Assembly (NCBI RefSeq): GCF_005503625.1
Contig: NZ_SCMX01000030.1
Coordinates: 1 to 64,000 of the forward strand
Source: Cupriavidus sp. 2SB
GTDB lineage: Bacteria > Pseudomonadota > Gammaproteobacteria > Burkholderiales > Burkholderiaceae
Length of the DNA stretch: 64,000 nt
Direction of reading: 5' to 3'
The number at the start of each line of letters is the position of its first letter. Position 1 is the stretch's first letter. Made by a program: the position numbers and the translations under genes. This document shows, piece by piece, positions 19,044-28,812 of the stretch. The notes under the pieces were generated by a model. That model was not told the origin of the DNA. It was given only the letters and a program-made list of their open reading frames with translations, and made no database searches.

Positions 19044-20019
19044 CCACCTGGCCGTACTTCTTCAGTTCGCGCTGAATCAGCGCGCCGAACTGTTCGGGCG
19101 TGGTGGGCGCCGGCGTAGCGCCGATGCGGGCCAGCTTGGCTTTCATGTCGTCGGTCTTGAGGATGGCCACGATGTCGCGATTGAGCCGTTCGACGATCTC
19201 GGGCGGCGTGCCGGCCGGTGCGAGCACGCCGAACCATGTGGAGATATCGAATCCTTCAAGCCCCAGCCCCTTGCCGGCCTCGGCAATGGTCGGCAGTTCC
19301 GGGAACGATGTGGCGCGGCTGGCGGTGGTCACGGCAAACGCCTTGAGCTTGCCCGCCTTGATGTTGGCCGAGGCCGAGGCGAGGTTATCGAAGATGAGAT
19401 CGGTCTGGCCCGACAGCACCGACAATTGCGCAGGCGACGCGCCGTTGTACGGGATGTGGACCATGCTCACGCGCGCCATGCTCTTGAACAGCTCGCCCGA
19501 CAGATGGCCGGCGCTGCCGTTGCCGCCCGACGCGTAGTCGAGCTTGCCCGGATGCTTGCGCGCATATTCGACGAGATCGCGCACGTTGTTGATGTGCAGT
19601 TCGGTGGCCTTGCCCGGATGCATCACCAGCACGTTCGGCACGTCGGCCACCAGCGTGATCGGTGCGAAATCCTTCACCGGGTCATACGGCATTTTGGTGA
19701 ACAGCGTCGGATTGATGGCGTGCGTGGCTACGGCGCCCATCACGATCGTGTAGCCATCGGCGGGCTGCTTGGCCACGTAGTCGGCCCCCAGGTTGCCGCC
19801 TGCGCCGGGCTTGTTCTCTACCACGACCGGCTGGCCGAGACTGTTGCGCAACTGTTCGCCGATGGCGCGCGCCACCGTATCGAGCGGGCCGCCCGCGGGG
19901 TAAGGCACGACGAAGCGGATGGGCTTGGTGGGCCAGTTGGCCGGCGTCGCTGCCGGGGCGGCGAACGAGGCGAGCGCGGTGGTGGCGGCCAGAACGGCAG
20001 AAAGCAGGGTCTTCAACAT
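19015..20019 (-). CDS. Bug/TctC-family binding protein, second copy
   Basis: This is a 334-residue periplasmic solute receptor. The signal peptide is about residues 1-24 (LKTLLSAVLAATTALASFAAPA). The Bug core follows: WPTKPIRFVVPYPAGGPLD, VVENKPGAGGNLGADYVAKQ and MVHIPYNGASPAQLSVLSGQ. No TctA/TctB genes are adjacent, so it is an orphan receptor. The DUF2214 gene precedes it on the same strand. Its 3' end overlaps the antiporter by 29 bp tail to tail. Confidence 0.92.
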   Translation of the reverse strand: MLKTLLSAVLAATTALASFAAPAATPANWPTKPIRFVVPYPAGGPLDTVARAIGEQLRNSLGQPVVVENKPGAGGNLGADYVAKQPADGYTIVMGAVATHAINPTLFTKMPYDPVKDFAPITLVADVPNVLVMHPGKATELHINNVRDLVEYARKHPGKLDYASGGNGSAGHLSGELFKSMARVSMVHIPYNGASPAQLSVLSGQTDLIFDNLASASANIKAGKLKAFAVTTASRATSFPELPTIAEAGKGLGLEGFDISTWFGVLAPAGTPPEIVERLNRDIVAILKTDDMKAKLARIGATPAPTTPEQFGALIQRELKKYGQVVKASGAKVD

Positions 20020-20118
20020 ATCAGGCGTGGAAAGGATGGGAATCTTGTGCGCGGGGACGTGCGTTGCGTCCCCGCGTCTCAAATGGGCCCGCGAGCGCCG
20101 GCCTTCGGTGGATGCGCT

Positions 20119-20574
20119 TCAGCGAGCGCCAATTCCGCGCGCCATCATCACCGCGCACAGCGGCAGCAGGATAAATACATGGGCTTCGATCATGACCCAG
20201 CGGCGGGTCTTCCTGATCTCGGCGGGCGTGGGAACAAACTCCGGGAGTTTCTTTGCCTGCTTGCGCCACTTCGCGATGGCGAACGTGGGCGGCAGCGAGC
20301 ACAGCGCAATCAGCACGAAGACCGTCATCTTGGCGTGGAACCACGGATTGTGGATATAGAACTCCACGCCCTTGGCGCCCAGGAACAGCCGCAGCAGGCC
20401 GGTGGCCAGCACGGCCATCGCCGAGAGGAAGTAGAACAGGTCGTACAGCGACAGGCGGCGGACGGTTGCGGGGGTCATGTCCGGGCGCAGTACTACAGCT
20501 TCGGCGGCCATCAGCGTTACCAGGATGAAGATGGCCGTGAAGTGCAGGAATGCGAGCAGGGCATCGGTCAGCAT
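20119..20574 (-). CDS. DUF2214 family membrane protein
   Basis: This 151-residue protein has four hydrophobic segments: ALLAFLHFTAIFILVTLMAA, LFYFLSAMAVLATGLLRL, AKMTVFVLIALCSLPPTFAI and AHVFILLPLCAVMMARGI. The pattern fits the DUF2214 family, which has no known function. Conserved-looking histidines occur in FLHFTA, NPWFHAK and EAHVF. The TctC gene lies 99 bp downstream on the same strand. Confidence 0.8.
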   Translation of the reverse strand: MLTDALLAFLHFTAIFILVTLMAAEAVVLRPDMTPATVRRLSLYDLFYFLSAMAVLATGLLRLFLGAKGVEFYIHNPWFHAKMTVFVLIALCSLPPTFAIAKWRKQAKKLPEFVPTPAEIRKTRRWVMIEAHVFILLPLCAVMMARGIGAR

Positions 20575-20678
20575 GAAATCTCCTCGGAGTGGGGAATACT
20601 CGGGAAAACTCGAAAATACGCGTCGATGATCGCCTGCCCGGTGTGTGGCGGGGGCCGTGCCTGATCAAGCGGAAGCTA

Positions 20679-21899
20679 TCAGACCACGCCCTTGCTGCGC
20701 AGGGTGGCGATGTGTTCGGCACTGTAGCCGAGTGTCTCGCCAAGCACCACATCGGTGTGCTCCCCAAGCAACGGCGGGTGGCGCAGCGCCTCGGGCGGCG
20801 TGGCGCTCATCCGCATCGGGCTGCCCACCAGCTTGACCGTGCCGGCCGTGGGGTGCGGCAGGTCCACGCGCAGGCCGCGAGAGACAACCTGCTCGTTCTC
20901 GAACACTTCATCGAGCGTGTTGATCGGGCCGCAGGGCACACCAGCACGCTCCAGATCCAGAATCCATTGCTCGCGCGTGCGCGGGGCCACCATCTCGGAC
21001 AAGATCGGCACCAGCACGTCGCGGTGTGCCACGCGCTGCGGATTGGTGGCAAAACGCGGATCGTCGGCGAGTTCGGGTTTGCCACCCGCCGTGACGAACT
21101 TGCGGAACTGCCCGTCGTTGCCCACCGCCACGATGATCCAGCCGTCGGCGGCCTGGAACGTCTGGTAAGGGACGATGTTCGGATGGGCATTGCCCCAGCG
21201 CTTCGGCGCCACGCCGCTAGCCAGGTAGTTCGTGTTCATGTTCGCCAGCATCGACACCTGCACGTCGAGCAGCGCCATGTCGATGTACTGGCCTTCACCG
21301 GTACGGTCGCGGTACATGAGCGCCGCCATCACGGCGATGGTGGCGTACTGGCCCGTCATCAGATCCGAAATCGCCACGCCGGCTTTCTGCGGGCCGCCAC
21401 CGGGCAGGTCGTCGCGCTCGCCGGTCAGGCTCATGAAACCGCCCATGCCCTGCACGATGAAATCGTAGCCGGGGCGTTGCGCATACGGACCAGTCTGGCC
21501 GAAGCCGGTGACCGAGCAATAGATCAGATCAGGCTTGACCGCCTTCAGCGATTCGTAGTCCAGCCCGTACTTCTTCAACTGGCCAACCTTGTAGTTTTCG
21601 AGCACCACATCGCTCTGTGCAGCCAGTTCGCGCACCAGTTGCTGGCCCTCGGGCGTGCTGATGTCGCAGGTCACCGAGCGCTTGTTGCGGTTGGCGGCCA
21701 GGTAATAGGCGGCCTCGGCCGTGTCGCGCCCGTCTTCGGTCTTGAGCCAGGGCGGTCCCCAGATGCGGGTGTCGTCGCCCGCGCCGGGCCGCTCGATCTT
21801 GATCACGTCGGCGCCGAAATCGGCAAGATTCTGGGCGCACCACGGCCCCGCGAGCACGCGGGTCAGGTCAAGAACACGAAGATGGCTTAAGGCACCCAT
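20679..21899 (-). CDS. Family III CoA-transferase (CaiB/BaiF)
   Basis: This 406-residue protein has the regular domain order: LSHLRVLDLTRVLAGPWCAQ at the N-terminus, ADVIKIERPGAGDDTR, the mid-region GYDFIVQGMGGFMSLTG, and a C-terminal AGVPCGPINTLDEVFENEQV. The nucleophilic aspartate is probably in VAISDLMTGQYA. I start at ATG 21899; a GTG at 21908 is also possible. It resembles formyl-CoA or succinyl-CoA:carboxylate CoA-transferases, but the substrate cannot be read from the sequence. It is divergent from alaS. Confidence 0.92.
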   Translation of the reverse strand: MGALSHLRVLDLTRVLAGPWCAQNLADFGADVIKIERPGAGDDTRIWGPPWLKTEDGRDTAEAAYYLAANRNKRSVTCDISTPEGQQLVRELAAQSDVVLENYKVGQLKKYGLDYESLKAVKPDLIYCSVTGFGQTGPYAQRPGYDFIVQGMGGFMSLTGERDDLPGGGPQKAGVAISDLMTGQYATIAVMAALMYRDRTGEGQYIDMALLDVQVSMLANMNTNYLASGVAPKRWGNAHPNIVPYQTFQAADGWIIVAVGNDGQFRKFVTAGGKPELADDPRFATNPQRVAHRDVLVPILSEMVAPRTREQWILDLERAGVPCGPINTLDEVFENEQVVSRGLRVDLPHPTAGTVKLVGSPMRMSATPPEALRHPPLLGEHTDVVLGETLGYSAEHIATLRSKGVV

Positions 21900-22087
21900 G
21901 GCGGTCACGGCTGGCAGGTCTGAGGAGCCAGCACTCTATCACCGGGTCTCGGGGTCGACGCGCCAGGGCGGGGCGGGAACGGACTTCCTTGGGCGATAAC
22001 CGGACAGGCTGCCGGGCCTTGGCCAGCGCGGCATAGGCGTGCGCGCCACAGGTCCGCCAGCGACTGCCCCAGCGCTGGGCTTGCCCG

Positions 22088-22093
22088 TATAAT
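22088..22093 (+). promoter_or_regulatory. Consensus -10 box upstream of alaS
   Basis: A perfect TATAAT lies 68 bp ahead of the alaS start. No good -35 hexamer is visible at 16-18 bp. Confidence 0.5.
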
Positions 22094-22160
22094 CAAGGGT
22101 TCGAAAAATCCAACCTGACCCACTGCGCCCTGCCCCGATGCGGGAAGCGCCCGATACAAC

Positions 22161-24785
22161 ATGAAAGTCTCCGACATTCGCAGCAAGTTCCTGCAGTTCT
22201 ACGAGTCGAAGGGCCATACCGTGGTCCGCTCGTCCAGCCTGGTGCCGGCGAACGACCCGACGCTGCTGTTCACCAATTCGGGCATGGTGCAGTTCAAGGA
22301 CGTGTTCCTGGGCACCGACAAGCGGCCGTACTCGCGCGCCACGTCGTCGCAACGCTCGGTGCGCGCCGGTGGCAAGCACAACGACCTCGAAAATGTGGGC
22401 TACACCGCACGGCACCACACGTTCTTCGAGATGCTGGGCAATTTCTCGTTTGGCGACTACTTCAAGCGCGAAGCCATCCAGTACGCCTGGGAGTTGCTGA
22501 CGAAGGTCTACCAGCTGCCGCAGGAAAAGCTCTGGGTGACCGTCTACGCCGAGGACGACGAAGCCTACGACATCTGGGCCAAGGAAGTGGGCGTGCCGGC
22601 CGAACGCATCGTACGAATCGGTGACAACAAGGGCGCGCGCTACGCCTCGGACAACTTCTGGCAGATGGCCGATACCGGCCCGTGCGGCCCGTGCTCGGAA
22701 ATCTTCTACGATCACGGCCCGGATGTCTGGGGCGGCCCCCCGGGATCGCCCGAGGAAGATGGCGACCGCTACATCGAGATCTGGAATCTCGTGTTCATGC
22801 AGTTCAACCGCGACGAGCAGGGCAACATGACGCGCCTGCCCAAGCCGTGCGTGGACACCGGCATGGGCTTGGAGCGGATTGCCGCCGTGCTGCAGCACGT
22901 ACACAGCAACTACGAGATCGACCTGTTCCAGGCACTGATCACGGCGGCTGGCCGCGAAACGCATATCGCGGATCTGCACCAGAATTCGCTGAAGGTCATT
23001 GCCGACCACATCCGCGCCTGCTCGTTCCTGATCGTCGACGGCGTGATCCCGGGCAACGAAGGCCGTGGCTATGTACTGCGCCGTATCGTGCGCCGTGCCA
23101 TTCGCCATGGTTACAAGCTGGGCCAGAAGACGCCTTTTTTCCACAAGCTCGTGGCCGACCTGGTGGCGCAGATGGGTGAAGCCTATCCGGAACTGGCCGA
23201 AGCCGAGACGCGCGTCCGTGACGTGCTCAAGGCCGAGGAAGAACGCTTCTTCGAGACCATCGAAAACGGCATGTCGATCCTGGACGCGGCCGTGGCCGAG
23301 CTGAAGTCCAAGGGCGGCAAGGTGCTGGATGGTGAACTGGCGTTCAAGCTGCACGACACGTTCGGCTTCCCGCTCGATCTGACGCAGGATGTGGCGCGCG
23401 AACAGGAAATCACGGTGGACGAGGCCGCGTTCGACGCGGCGATGACGCGCCAGCGCGAGCAGGCCCGCGCCGCCGGCAAGTTCAAGATGGCTGCCGGCCT
23501 CGAATACACGGGCGACAAGACCGTGTTCCATGGCTATGACGCACTGAGCAAGGAAGGCGCGCGCGTGACCGCCTTGTACGTCGATGGTGCTTCGGTGCCG
23601 ACGATGCAACCGGGTCAGACCGGCGTGGTCGTGCTCGACAACACGCCGTTCTACGCCGAATCTGGCGGTCAGGTGGGCGATCAGGGTACGCTTGTGTCCG
23701 GTGCTGCCGTCTTCAACGTGGCTGATACCACCAAGGTCCAGGCCGACGTGTTCGGTCATCAGGGCACGCTGGCCAACGGCGTACTCAACGTGGGCGACAC
23801 CGTCGCTGCCCAGGTGGATGCCGTACGCCGCGCGCGCACCGTGCGCAACCATTCGGCAACCCACCTGATGCACAAGGCCCTGCGCGAGGTGCTCGGTACC
23901 CACGTGCAGCAGAAGGGTTCGCTGGTGGATCCGGACAAGACCCGCTTCGACTTCTCGCACAACGCGCCGCTGACCGACGACCAGATCCGCCAGATCGAGG
24001 AAATCGTCAACGCCGAGATCCTGCGCAACGAAGCTACTGTGGCCGCTGTGATGCCGTTCGATGATGCCGTGAAGAGTGGCGCCATGGCCCTGTTCGGCGA
24101 GAAGTACGCCGACGATGTGCGCGTGCTGTCGATCGGTACGTCGAAGGAACTCTGCGGCGGCACGCACGTGACCCGCACTGGCGATATCGGCCTGTTCAAG
24201 ATCGTCGTGGAAGCAGGCGTTGCTGCCGGCATCCGTCGCGTGGAAGCCATCACGGGCGACAACGCGCTGCACTATCTGCAGTCGCTCGATGCCCGCCTGA
24301 ACGAAGCCGCCGCCGCGCTGCGCGCACAACCTTCCGAACTCGTGCCGCGTATCGGTCAGGTCCAGGATCAGGTCCGTTCGCTCGAGAAGGAACTCGAAAA
24401 GCTCAAGAGCAAGCTGGCCTCGTCGCAAGGCGATGAACTGATGGCGCAGGCTGTGGACGTCAAGGGCCTCAAGGTACTGGCCGCCCAACTCGACGGCGCC
24501 GATGTGAAGACCCTGCGCGAGACGATGGACAAGCTCAAGGACAAGCTCCAGAGCGCTGCCATCGTGCTGGCCGCCGTCGCCGACGGCAAGGTCAGCCTGA
24601 TCGCCGGCGTGACAGCCGATGCCACGTCGAAGGTCAAGGCCGGCGAACTCGTCAACTTCGTCGCCCAGCAAGTGGGCGGCAAGGGCGGTGGTCGTCCGGA
24701 CATGGCGCAGGCAGGCGGTACCGATCCTTCGGGCCTGCCACAGGCACTGGCCGGTGTGACGGAGTGGGTGTCGGCGAAGGTTTGA
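22161..24785 (+). CDS. alaS: Alanine--tRNA ligase
   Basis: AlaRS charges tRNA-Ala and edits mischarged Ser and Gly. The 874-residue protein has the class II catalytic part at the N-terminus ([36 protein letters not shown], the [14 protein letters not shown] loop). The editing domain follows with the zinc-site motifs [13 protein letters not shown] and [11 protein letters not shown]. The C-terminal domain has a coiled-coil stretch ([17 protein letters not shown]) and ends with [13 protein letters not shown]. Length and order match the family. A TATAAT box is 68 bp upstream and a hairpin terminator follows. Confidence 0.97.
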   Translation: MKVSDIRSKFLQFYESKGHTVVRSSSLVPANDPTLLFTNSGMVQFKDVFLGTDKRPYSRATSSQRSVRAGGKHNDLENVGYTARHHTFFEMLGNFSFGDYFKREAIQYAWELLTKVYQLPQEKLWVTVYAEDDEAYDIWAKEVGVPAERIVRIGDNKGARYASDNFWQMADTGPCGPCSEIFYDHGPDVWGGPPGSPEEDGDRYIEIWNLVFMQFNRDEQGNMTRLPKPCVDTGMGLERIAAVLQHVHSNYEIDLFQALITAAGRETHIADLHQNSLKVIADHIRACSFLIVDGVIPGNEGRGYVLRRIVRRAIRHGYKLGQKTPFFHKLVADLVAQMGEAYPELAEAETRVRDVLKAEEERFFETIENGMSILDAAVAELKSKGGKVLDGELAFKLHDTFGFPLDLTQDVAREQEITVDEAAFDAAMTRQREQARAAGKFKMAAGLEYTGDKTVFHGYDALSKEGARVTALYVDGASVPTMQPGQTGVVVLDNTPFYAESGGQVGDQGTLVSGAAVFNVADTTKVQADVFGHQGTLANGVLNVGDTVAAQVDAVRRARTVRNHSATHLMHKALREVLGTHVQQKGSLVDPDKTRFDFSHNAPLTDDQIRQIEEIVNAEILRNEATVAAVMPFDDAVKSGAMALFGEKYADDVRVLSIGTSKELCGGTHVTRTGDIGLFKIVVEAGVAAGIRRVEAITGDNALHYLQSLDARLNEAAAALRAQPSELVPRIGQVQDQVRSLEKELEKLKSKLASSQGDELMAQAVDVKGLKVLAAQLDGADVKTLRETMDKLKDKLQSAAIVLAAVADGKVSLIAGVTADATSKVKAGELVNFVAQQVGGKGGGRPDMAQAGGTDPSGLPQALAGVTEWVSAKV

Positions 24786-24810
24786 TCGATCGTTGTACTG
24801 CGCTGGAAAA

Positions 24811-24848
24811 GACGCCTGCATGGTTCGCCATGTGGGCGTTTTTTGTTT
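24811..24848 (+). terminator. Intrinsic terminator after alaS
   Basis: An imperfect stem (GACGCCTGCATGG with CCATGTGGGCGTT) closes on a TTCG loop and is followed by a T run. Confidence 0.8.
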
Positions 24849-24864
24849 TGCGCGCAGCGAGCCG

Positions 24865-24999
24865 CTAGCGCGTGTAGTGAAGGTAAGCCATCCACACGTT
24901 GACTCCCAACGCGTAGACGCCCATGGCGTAGAGGATGGGCGTTATGACCTTGTATTGCAGATCGGATTCGGTCATGAGCCGGTAGAAGAACCTTCGCAT
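24865..24999 (-). CDS. Very small membrane protein, 44 aa
   Basis: This short frame starts at ATG 24999 and stops with TAG at 24865. A strong ribosome site (AAAGGAAA) lies eight bases upstream. The product begins with a basic patch MRRFFYRL, continues TESDLQYKV, and has one hydrophobic segment ILYAMGVYALGVNVWMAYL before HYTR. It is 61 bp downstream of another membrane-protein gene on the same strand. The codon choice and ribosome site argue that it is real. Function unknown. Confidence 0.65.
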   Translation of the reverse strand: MRRFFYRLMTESDLQYKVITPILYAMGVYALGVNVWMAYLHYTR

Positions 25000-25060
25000 G
25001 ATGGCTTTCCTTTGCTTGAGTAGAAATAAACTGTTGGGCCGCATTCTTCGATCGAATCGG

Positions 25061-25504
25061 TTAATGCACGACAGGCTGAAATAGCCAGATATAGCCGCCC
25101 AGATGCATGGCTGCGGTGATCGCAGTCAAAGTGACAGATACACGCAGGATCCTGTTCGGGCCGTGCGCACACGTATCTGAACGCAGACTGGCCTCCATAG
25201 TCCCGATGAGAACAAGCACAGAGGCAAGCACGATCAACGCGACATGGCCGCAGAGCAACACCCACATGAGCGCTGGATTGGCCGACGATTTGTTCAACTG
25301 CTGCCCAATGACGTAGCCCGCGCTGGCATTCATCGGAATCGCCGTCCACAGCAACTGCCCGTGCTCCATGGCACGGAGCACGGCGCCGCGCGCATGCTCC
25401 CTGAAGAATGTCGGTAGTCTCAATAGTGGCAGCAACGCCAGCGGCGCCAGCAGCGGGATCGCGATGTTGAACACGAACCAGCCGAACTGTTCCAGTCCTC
25501 TCAT
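25061..25504 (-). CDS. Integral membrane protein, unknown
   Basis: This 147-residue protein has about four hydrophobic segments: FGWFVFNIAIPLLAPLALLP, a central AIPMNASAGYVIG region, MWVLLCGHVALIVLASVLVL, and AITAAMHLGGYIWLFQPVV. I do not recognise a family. The 44-aa membrane protein gene follows 61 bp later on the same strand, so the two may act together. The 169 bp on its 5' side, up to the LysR gene, show no further gene. Confidence 0.72.
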   Translation of the reverse strand: MRGLEQFGWFVFNIAIPLLAPLALLPLLRLPTFFREHARGAVLRAMEHGQLLWTAIPMNASAGYVIGQQLNKSSANPALMWVLLCGHVALIVLASVLVLIGTMEASLRSDTCAHGPNRILRVSVTLTAITAAMHLGGYIWLFQPVVH

Positions 25505-25673
25505 GGTGTCCGTCGGGCAAGAGCCAAAGAATGGCCCTCATCCTAGGCACCGCATCGGCCACTCACAATAGGGCGGATGTGAACTTTTGTGACATCGGCG
25601 CCGAGGCTTGCGTGGTGTCAATCATGTCGGAATACGACTTTTCTCAAAGGTCGCAGAGGGCCGGAAAATTCTT

Positions 25674-26567
25674 TCATGCTGCGGCCGAAATCGGCGCCAG
25701 ATCGGAAGCAGCATCCGCATTCGTCAGCATGTCCGCCAGTGCCAGCAGCGCGGCGCTGCCCATCGACGGATACCAGGCCAAGACAGTGGTCACGCGTCCG
25801 GCATCGCCCAGCGGATGGATGCTGATCTGCGGCAGGTTGCGATAGAGCGTCAGTACGGAGCCCGGCATGATTGCCACGCCGATACCTGCCGCGGCGCACG
25901 TCACGATGGCGTGATAGGAACCGAGCTGGATCACGCGGTGCGGTGCATGGCCGCACTGTCCGTACCATTGCTCGAAGCGCGAGCGGTAATTGCAGCCGGT
26001 CTCGAAAGCGAGCAGCGTGGCACGTTCGAGATCGTCGGGGCTGGTGATGGGGGCGTGGCCTGCGCTGGCGATGATCACGAGTTCTTCCTCGAAGCCGGCG
26101 CGGGTCACAAGGCCTGGATCGTCCACGGGTTCGGCCACGAACGCGCAGTCCACATCGAAGCGTCGCAAGGCGTCGAGGGCCTGCCGGGTGGGGAGTGTCA
26201 CGAGTTCGAGTTCGACATCGGGCCACGCGTGGTGGTAGGCGGCCAGTATGTTGGGCAGCCGGCTCGCGGCGGTGCTTTCCATCGACGCAATCCGCAACCG
26301 GCCGTGCGGACGCGCGGGCTGCACGGCGTGGCGGGCCTCGTCGGAAAGTTTCAGGATGCGGCAGGCGTATTCGAACAGCGTCTTGCCGGCCGGCGTGAGC
26401 ACCATGCGGCGTCCGTCGCGCACGAACAATTCCACGCCCAGCGATTGCTCCAGCTGGCGAATGCGCGTGGTGACGTTCGACTGCACGCGGTGCAGACGTT
26501 CGGCCGCGCGCGTGATGCCGCCCGCTTCAACGACGGCACGAAAGATTTCCAGGGCAGCGAGGTCCAT
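25674..26567 (-). CDS. LysR-family transcriptional regulator
   Basis: This 297-residue regulator has the standard N-terminal HTH (LEIFRAVVEAGGITRAAERL, VQSNVTTRIRQLEQSLGVEL, LFVRDGRRM) and the effector domain (GRLRIASMESTAASRLPNIL). It is divergent from the YbfB-type MFS gene, with a palindrome in the shared gap, so the transporter is its likely target. YbfB transporters are often paired with a LysR gene. Confidence 0.93.
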   Translation of the reverse strand: MDLAALEIFRAVVEAGGITRAAERLHRVQSNVTTRIRQLEQSLGVELFVRDGRRMVLTPAGKTLFEYACRILKLSDEARHAVQPARPHGRLRIASMESTAASRLPNILAAYHHAWPDVELELVTLPTRQALDALRRFDVDCAFVAEPVDDPGLVTRAGFEEELVIIASAGHAPITSPDDLERATLLAFETGCNYRSRFEQWYGQCGHAPHRVIQLGSYHAIVTCAAAGIGVAIMPGSVLTLYRNLPQISIHPLGDAGRVTTVLAWYPSMGSAALLALADMLTNADAASDLAPISAAA

Positions 26568-26588
26568 ATGTGCATCCTTTCCAAATAC

Positions 26589-26603
26589 AGATGGTTTCCA
26601 TCT
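26589..26603. promoter_or_regulatory. Palindrome in LysR/MFS divergent gap
   Basis: AGATGG-TTT-CCATCT is a perfect dyad, 22 bp before the LysR start and 93 bp before the MFS start. It is a candidate LysR site. Confidence 0.5.
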
Positions 26604-26695
26604 CGGAAATTCATTTTTCGTGATGGATGTTTGGGCATAGCATAGTCAACAACGTCAAACCGTGCCAGTCGCCCCTGAGGCGCGCCAACCGCCCC

Positions 26696-27928
26696 ATGTC
26701 TATCGATGTCGAGGTTCCTGCCGGGCGCACCACCCGGCCCACCGCTAGCCCATGGGCTGTGGCGATTGCTGGCTTTGTGTCGCTTGCGCTGGCTATGGGA
26801 ATTGGCCGATTCGCGTTCACGCCACTGTTGCCGATGATGCTGCACGATGGCACCGTGACGCTGGGAGAGGGTGGTGCACTGGCCACACTGAATTACATTG
26901 GCTATCTGCTTGGTGCCGTGCTGTGCCTGGTGATCCGCCCCGACCCAGCGCGCATGGTCAAGATTTCGCTGGTGCTGACGGTCATCCTGACGCTGGCGAT
27001 GGCCTTGCCTGGCGGCATGCCGGCATGGCTCACGTGGCGCACGCTGTCGGGCATCGCCAGTGCCGTGGTCATGGTCTACGCCACCGCGTGGTGCATGCAG
27101 CGGTTGGCTGAACTGGGGCATCCGACGCTAGGCGGGTTGATGTTCGCGGGCCCCGGTATCGGCATCGTCGTGACGGGCGTGTCGGTCTTTGGGATGGTCG
27201 GCGCTCATTGGCTGGCCAACTGGGGCTGGATCACCTTCACGATTCTCGGAGCGCTGATGCTGGCACCCGTGTGGCGCGTATTCGGCACGCCGTCTCCACT
27301 AGCGTCACCGACAGGAGGGGCGGCACATGCTGCTTCCTCCGCCCCGATTGCGCCACGCCTCAACCTCGAAACCTGGGCGCTGACGCTGGCCTACGGGCTG
27401 GCGGGTTTCGGCTACATCATCACGGCAACTTTCCTGCCCGTGATCGCGCGCCACGAGATGCCCGGCAGCGTATGGGCCGATCTGTTCTGGCCGATCCTCG
27501 GTGCCGGCGTGGCGGTGGGTGCGTGGGCCGTGACGCGCTTCGGCATGCACCACGACAACCGTCGCATGATGATGTACCTGTATGCGATGCAGGCGCTGGG
27601 CGTGGCGATTGCGGCCGTGTGGCCCACGGTGACCGGCTTCGCCCTGAGCAGTTTGCTGGTGGGTCTGCCGTTCACGGCACTGGTGTCCTTTGCCATGCGC
27701 GAGGCACGGCGGCTGTGGGGCGCCAGCGCGTCGAAGCTGATCGGGCTGATGACGGCCGCCTATGCCATCGGCCAGATTGCGGGGCCGCCGCTGGCAACAT
27801 CGCTGGTGGCGCGCACGGGTGGCTTTGGTGCATCGCTCGGCGTGGCCTCGGCCGCGCTGCTGCTGGGCGCCGCTATCTACTTGTGGATGTGGCGCACGAT
27901 GCCGGTGGACGGACGGGCAGCCGGCTGA
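26696..27928 (+). CDS. YbfB/YjiJ-type MFS transporter
   Basis: This is a 410-residue transporter with about 12 hydrophobic segments. The first, VAIAGFVSLALAMGIGRFAF, followed by TPLLPMML, is characteristic of the YbfB family. A later one is ALTLAYGLAGFGYIITATFL. I start it at ATG 26696; the ATG at 26627 would place translation inside the divergent promoter area. The five-gene run from 28016 begins 87 bp downstream, so read-through is possible. Substrate unknown. Confidence 0.88.
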   Translation: MSIDVEVPAGRTTRPTASPWAVAIAGFVSLALAMGIGRFAFTPLLPMMLHDGTVTLGEGGALATLNYIGYLLGAVLCLVIRPDPARMVKISLVLTVILTLAMALPGGMPAWLTWRTLSGIASAVVMVYATAWCMQRLAELGHPTLGGLMFAGPGIGIVVTGVSVFGMVGAHWLANWGWITFTILGALMLAPVWRVFGTPSPLASPTGGAAHAASSAPIAPRLNLETWALTLAYGLAGFGYIITATFLPVIARHEMPGSVWADLFWPILGAGVAVGAWAVTRFGMHHDNRRMMMYLYAMQALGVAIAAVWPTVTGFALSSLLVGLPFTALVSFAMREARRLWGASASKLIGLMTAAYAIGQIAGPPLATSLVARTGGFGASLGVASAALLLGAAIYLWMWRTMPVDGRAAG

Positions 27929-28015
27929 CGAGTACGCTACAGTATTGGCTTCGTCGCCCACTCGAACCGGTCGCCCCCGCGCCGGCGCTGCAGGGCGGCG
28001 CGAAAGCCAATCTCC

Positions 28016-28789
28016 ATGTCTTTTGCCTTGCATCCCGGGCGTGCCGCCGGCCCGGCCTGGCCGATCGGTGCCGAGGAAGCGCGCGTGCGCGTGGACCTGG
28101 CCGCCGCTTATCGGCTGGCCGCACTGGAACGCTGGGATGATTTGATCTACACGCACATCTCGGCCACCGTGCCTGGCGAGCCCGGTCACTTCCTGATCAA
28201 TCCCTTCGGCTTTGCCTTCGACGAAATCCGCGCATCGGACCTCGTCAAAATTAATGGGCAGGGCGAAGTGGTGGGCGAGACGGTCCATCCAGTCAATGTC
28301 ACGGGCTTCGCACTCCATGGCGCCGTGCACGCGGCGCGTGCCGACGCGCATTGCGTCATGCACCTCCACAACACCGCAGGCATCGCCGTATCCGCCCAGG
28401 CTGAAGGCTTGCTGCCGCTCTCGCAACATGCCATGCGCTTTCATGGCCGCATGGCCTATCACGACTACGAAGGGCTGGCCTTCACGCCTGCCGAAGGGAC
28501 GCGGCTGACGGCTTCGCTCGGCGATCATCCGGCAATGCTGCTGCGCAACCATGGCACGCTGACCTTGGGCCGCACCGTGGCCGAGGCTTACGTGTTGATG
28601 GCCACGCTGATCAAGGCATGCGAGATCCAGCTGGGTGCGCAGCTTGGCAGCGCCACGGTGCAGCCGTTGCCTGCCGTGGCGGATCGGACCTCGCTCCAGC
28701 TATTCGACGATGGTGCGGTGGAGGGCGTGCTCGAGTGGCCCGCGCTGCTGCGCAAACTCGATAGAATCGATCCCTCGTACAAAGACTGA
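28016..28789 (+). CDS. Class II aldolase/adducin family protein
   Basis: This 257-residue protein has the class II aldolase fold, where zinc bound by histidines stabilises an enolate. HLHNT and the LLRNHGTLTLG motif supply likely metal-binding His residues; YTHISATVPG and INPFGFAFDEI are also typical. It lacks nothing obvious in the core. It is the first gene in a five-gene run (gaps 87 bp upstream, then 23, 22, 61 and 12 bp). The substrate is unknown; many relatives in this subgroup have no assigned reaction. Confidence 0.9.
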   Translation: MSFALHPGRAAGPAWPIGAEEARVRVDLAAAYRLAALERWDDLIYTHISATVPGEPGHFLINPFGFAFDEIRASDLVKINGQGEVVGETVHPVNVTGFALHGAVHAARADAHCVMHLHNTAGIAVSAQAEGLLPLSQHAMRFHGRMAYHDYEGLAFTPAEGTRLTASLGDHPAMLLRNHGTLTLGRTVAEAYVLMATLIKACEIQLGAQLGSATVQPLPAVADRTSLQLFDDGAVEGVLEWPALLRKLDRIDPSYKD

Positions 28790-28812
28790 CAACACCTAGA
28801 AGGAGTCAAGGA

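Noticed and set aside
21939..24821. A 960-residue open frame on the minus strand opposite alaS
   Set aside because: It mirrors AlaRS codons, has no recognisable domains, and overlaps the alaS promoter and terminator. I treat it as a composition shadow.
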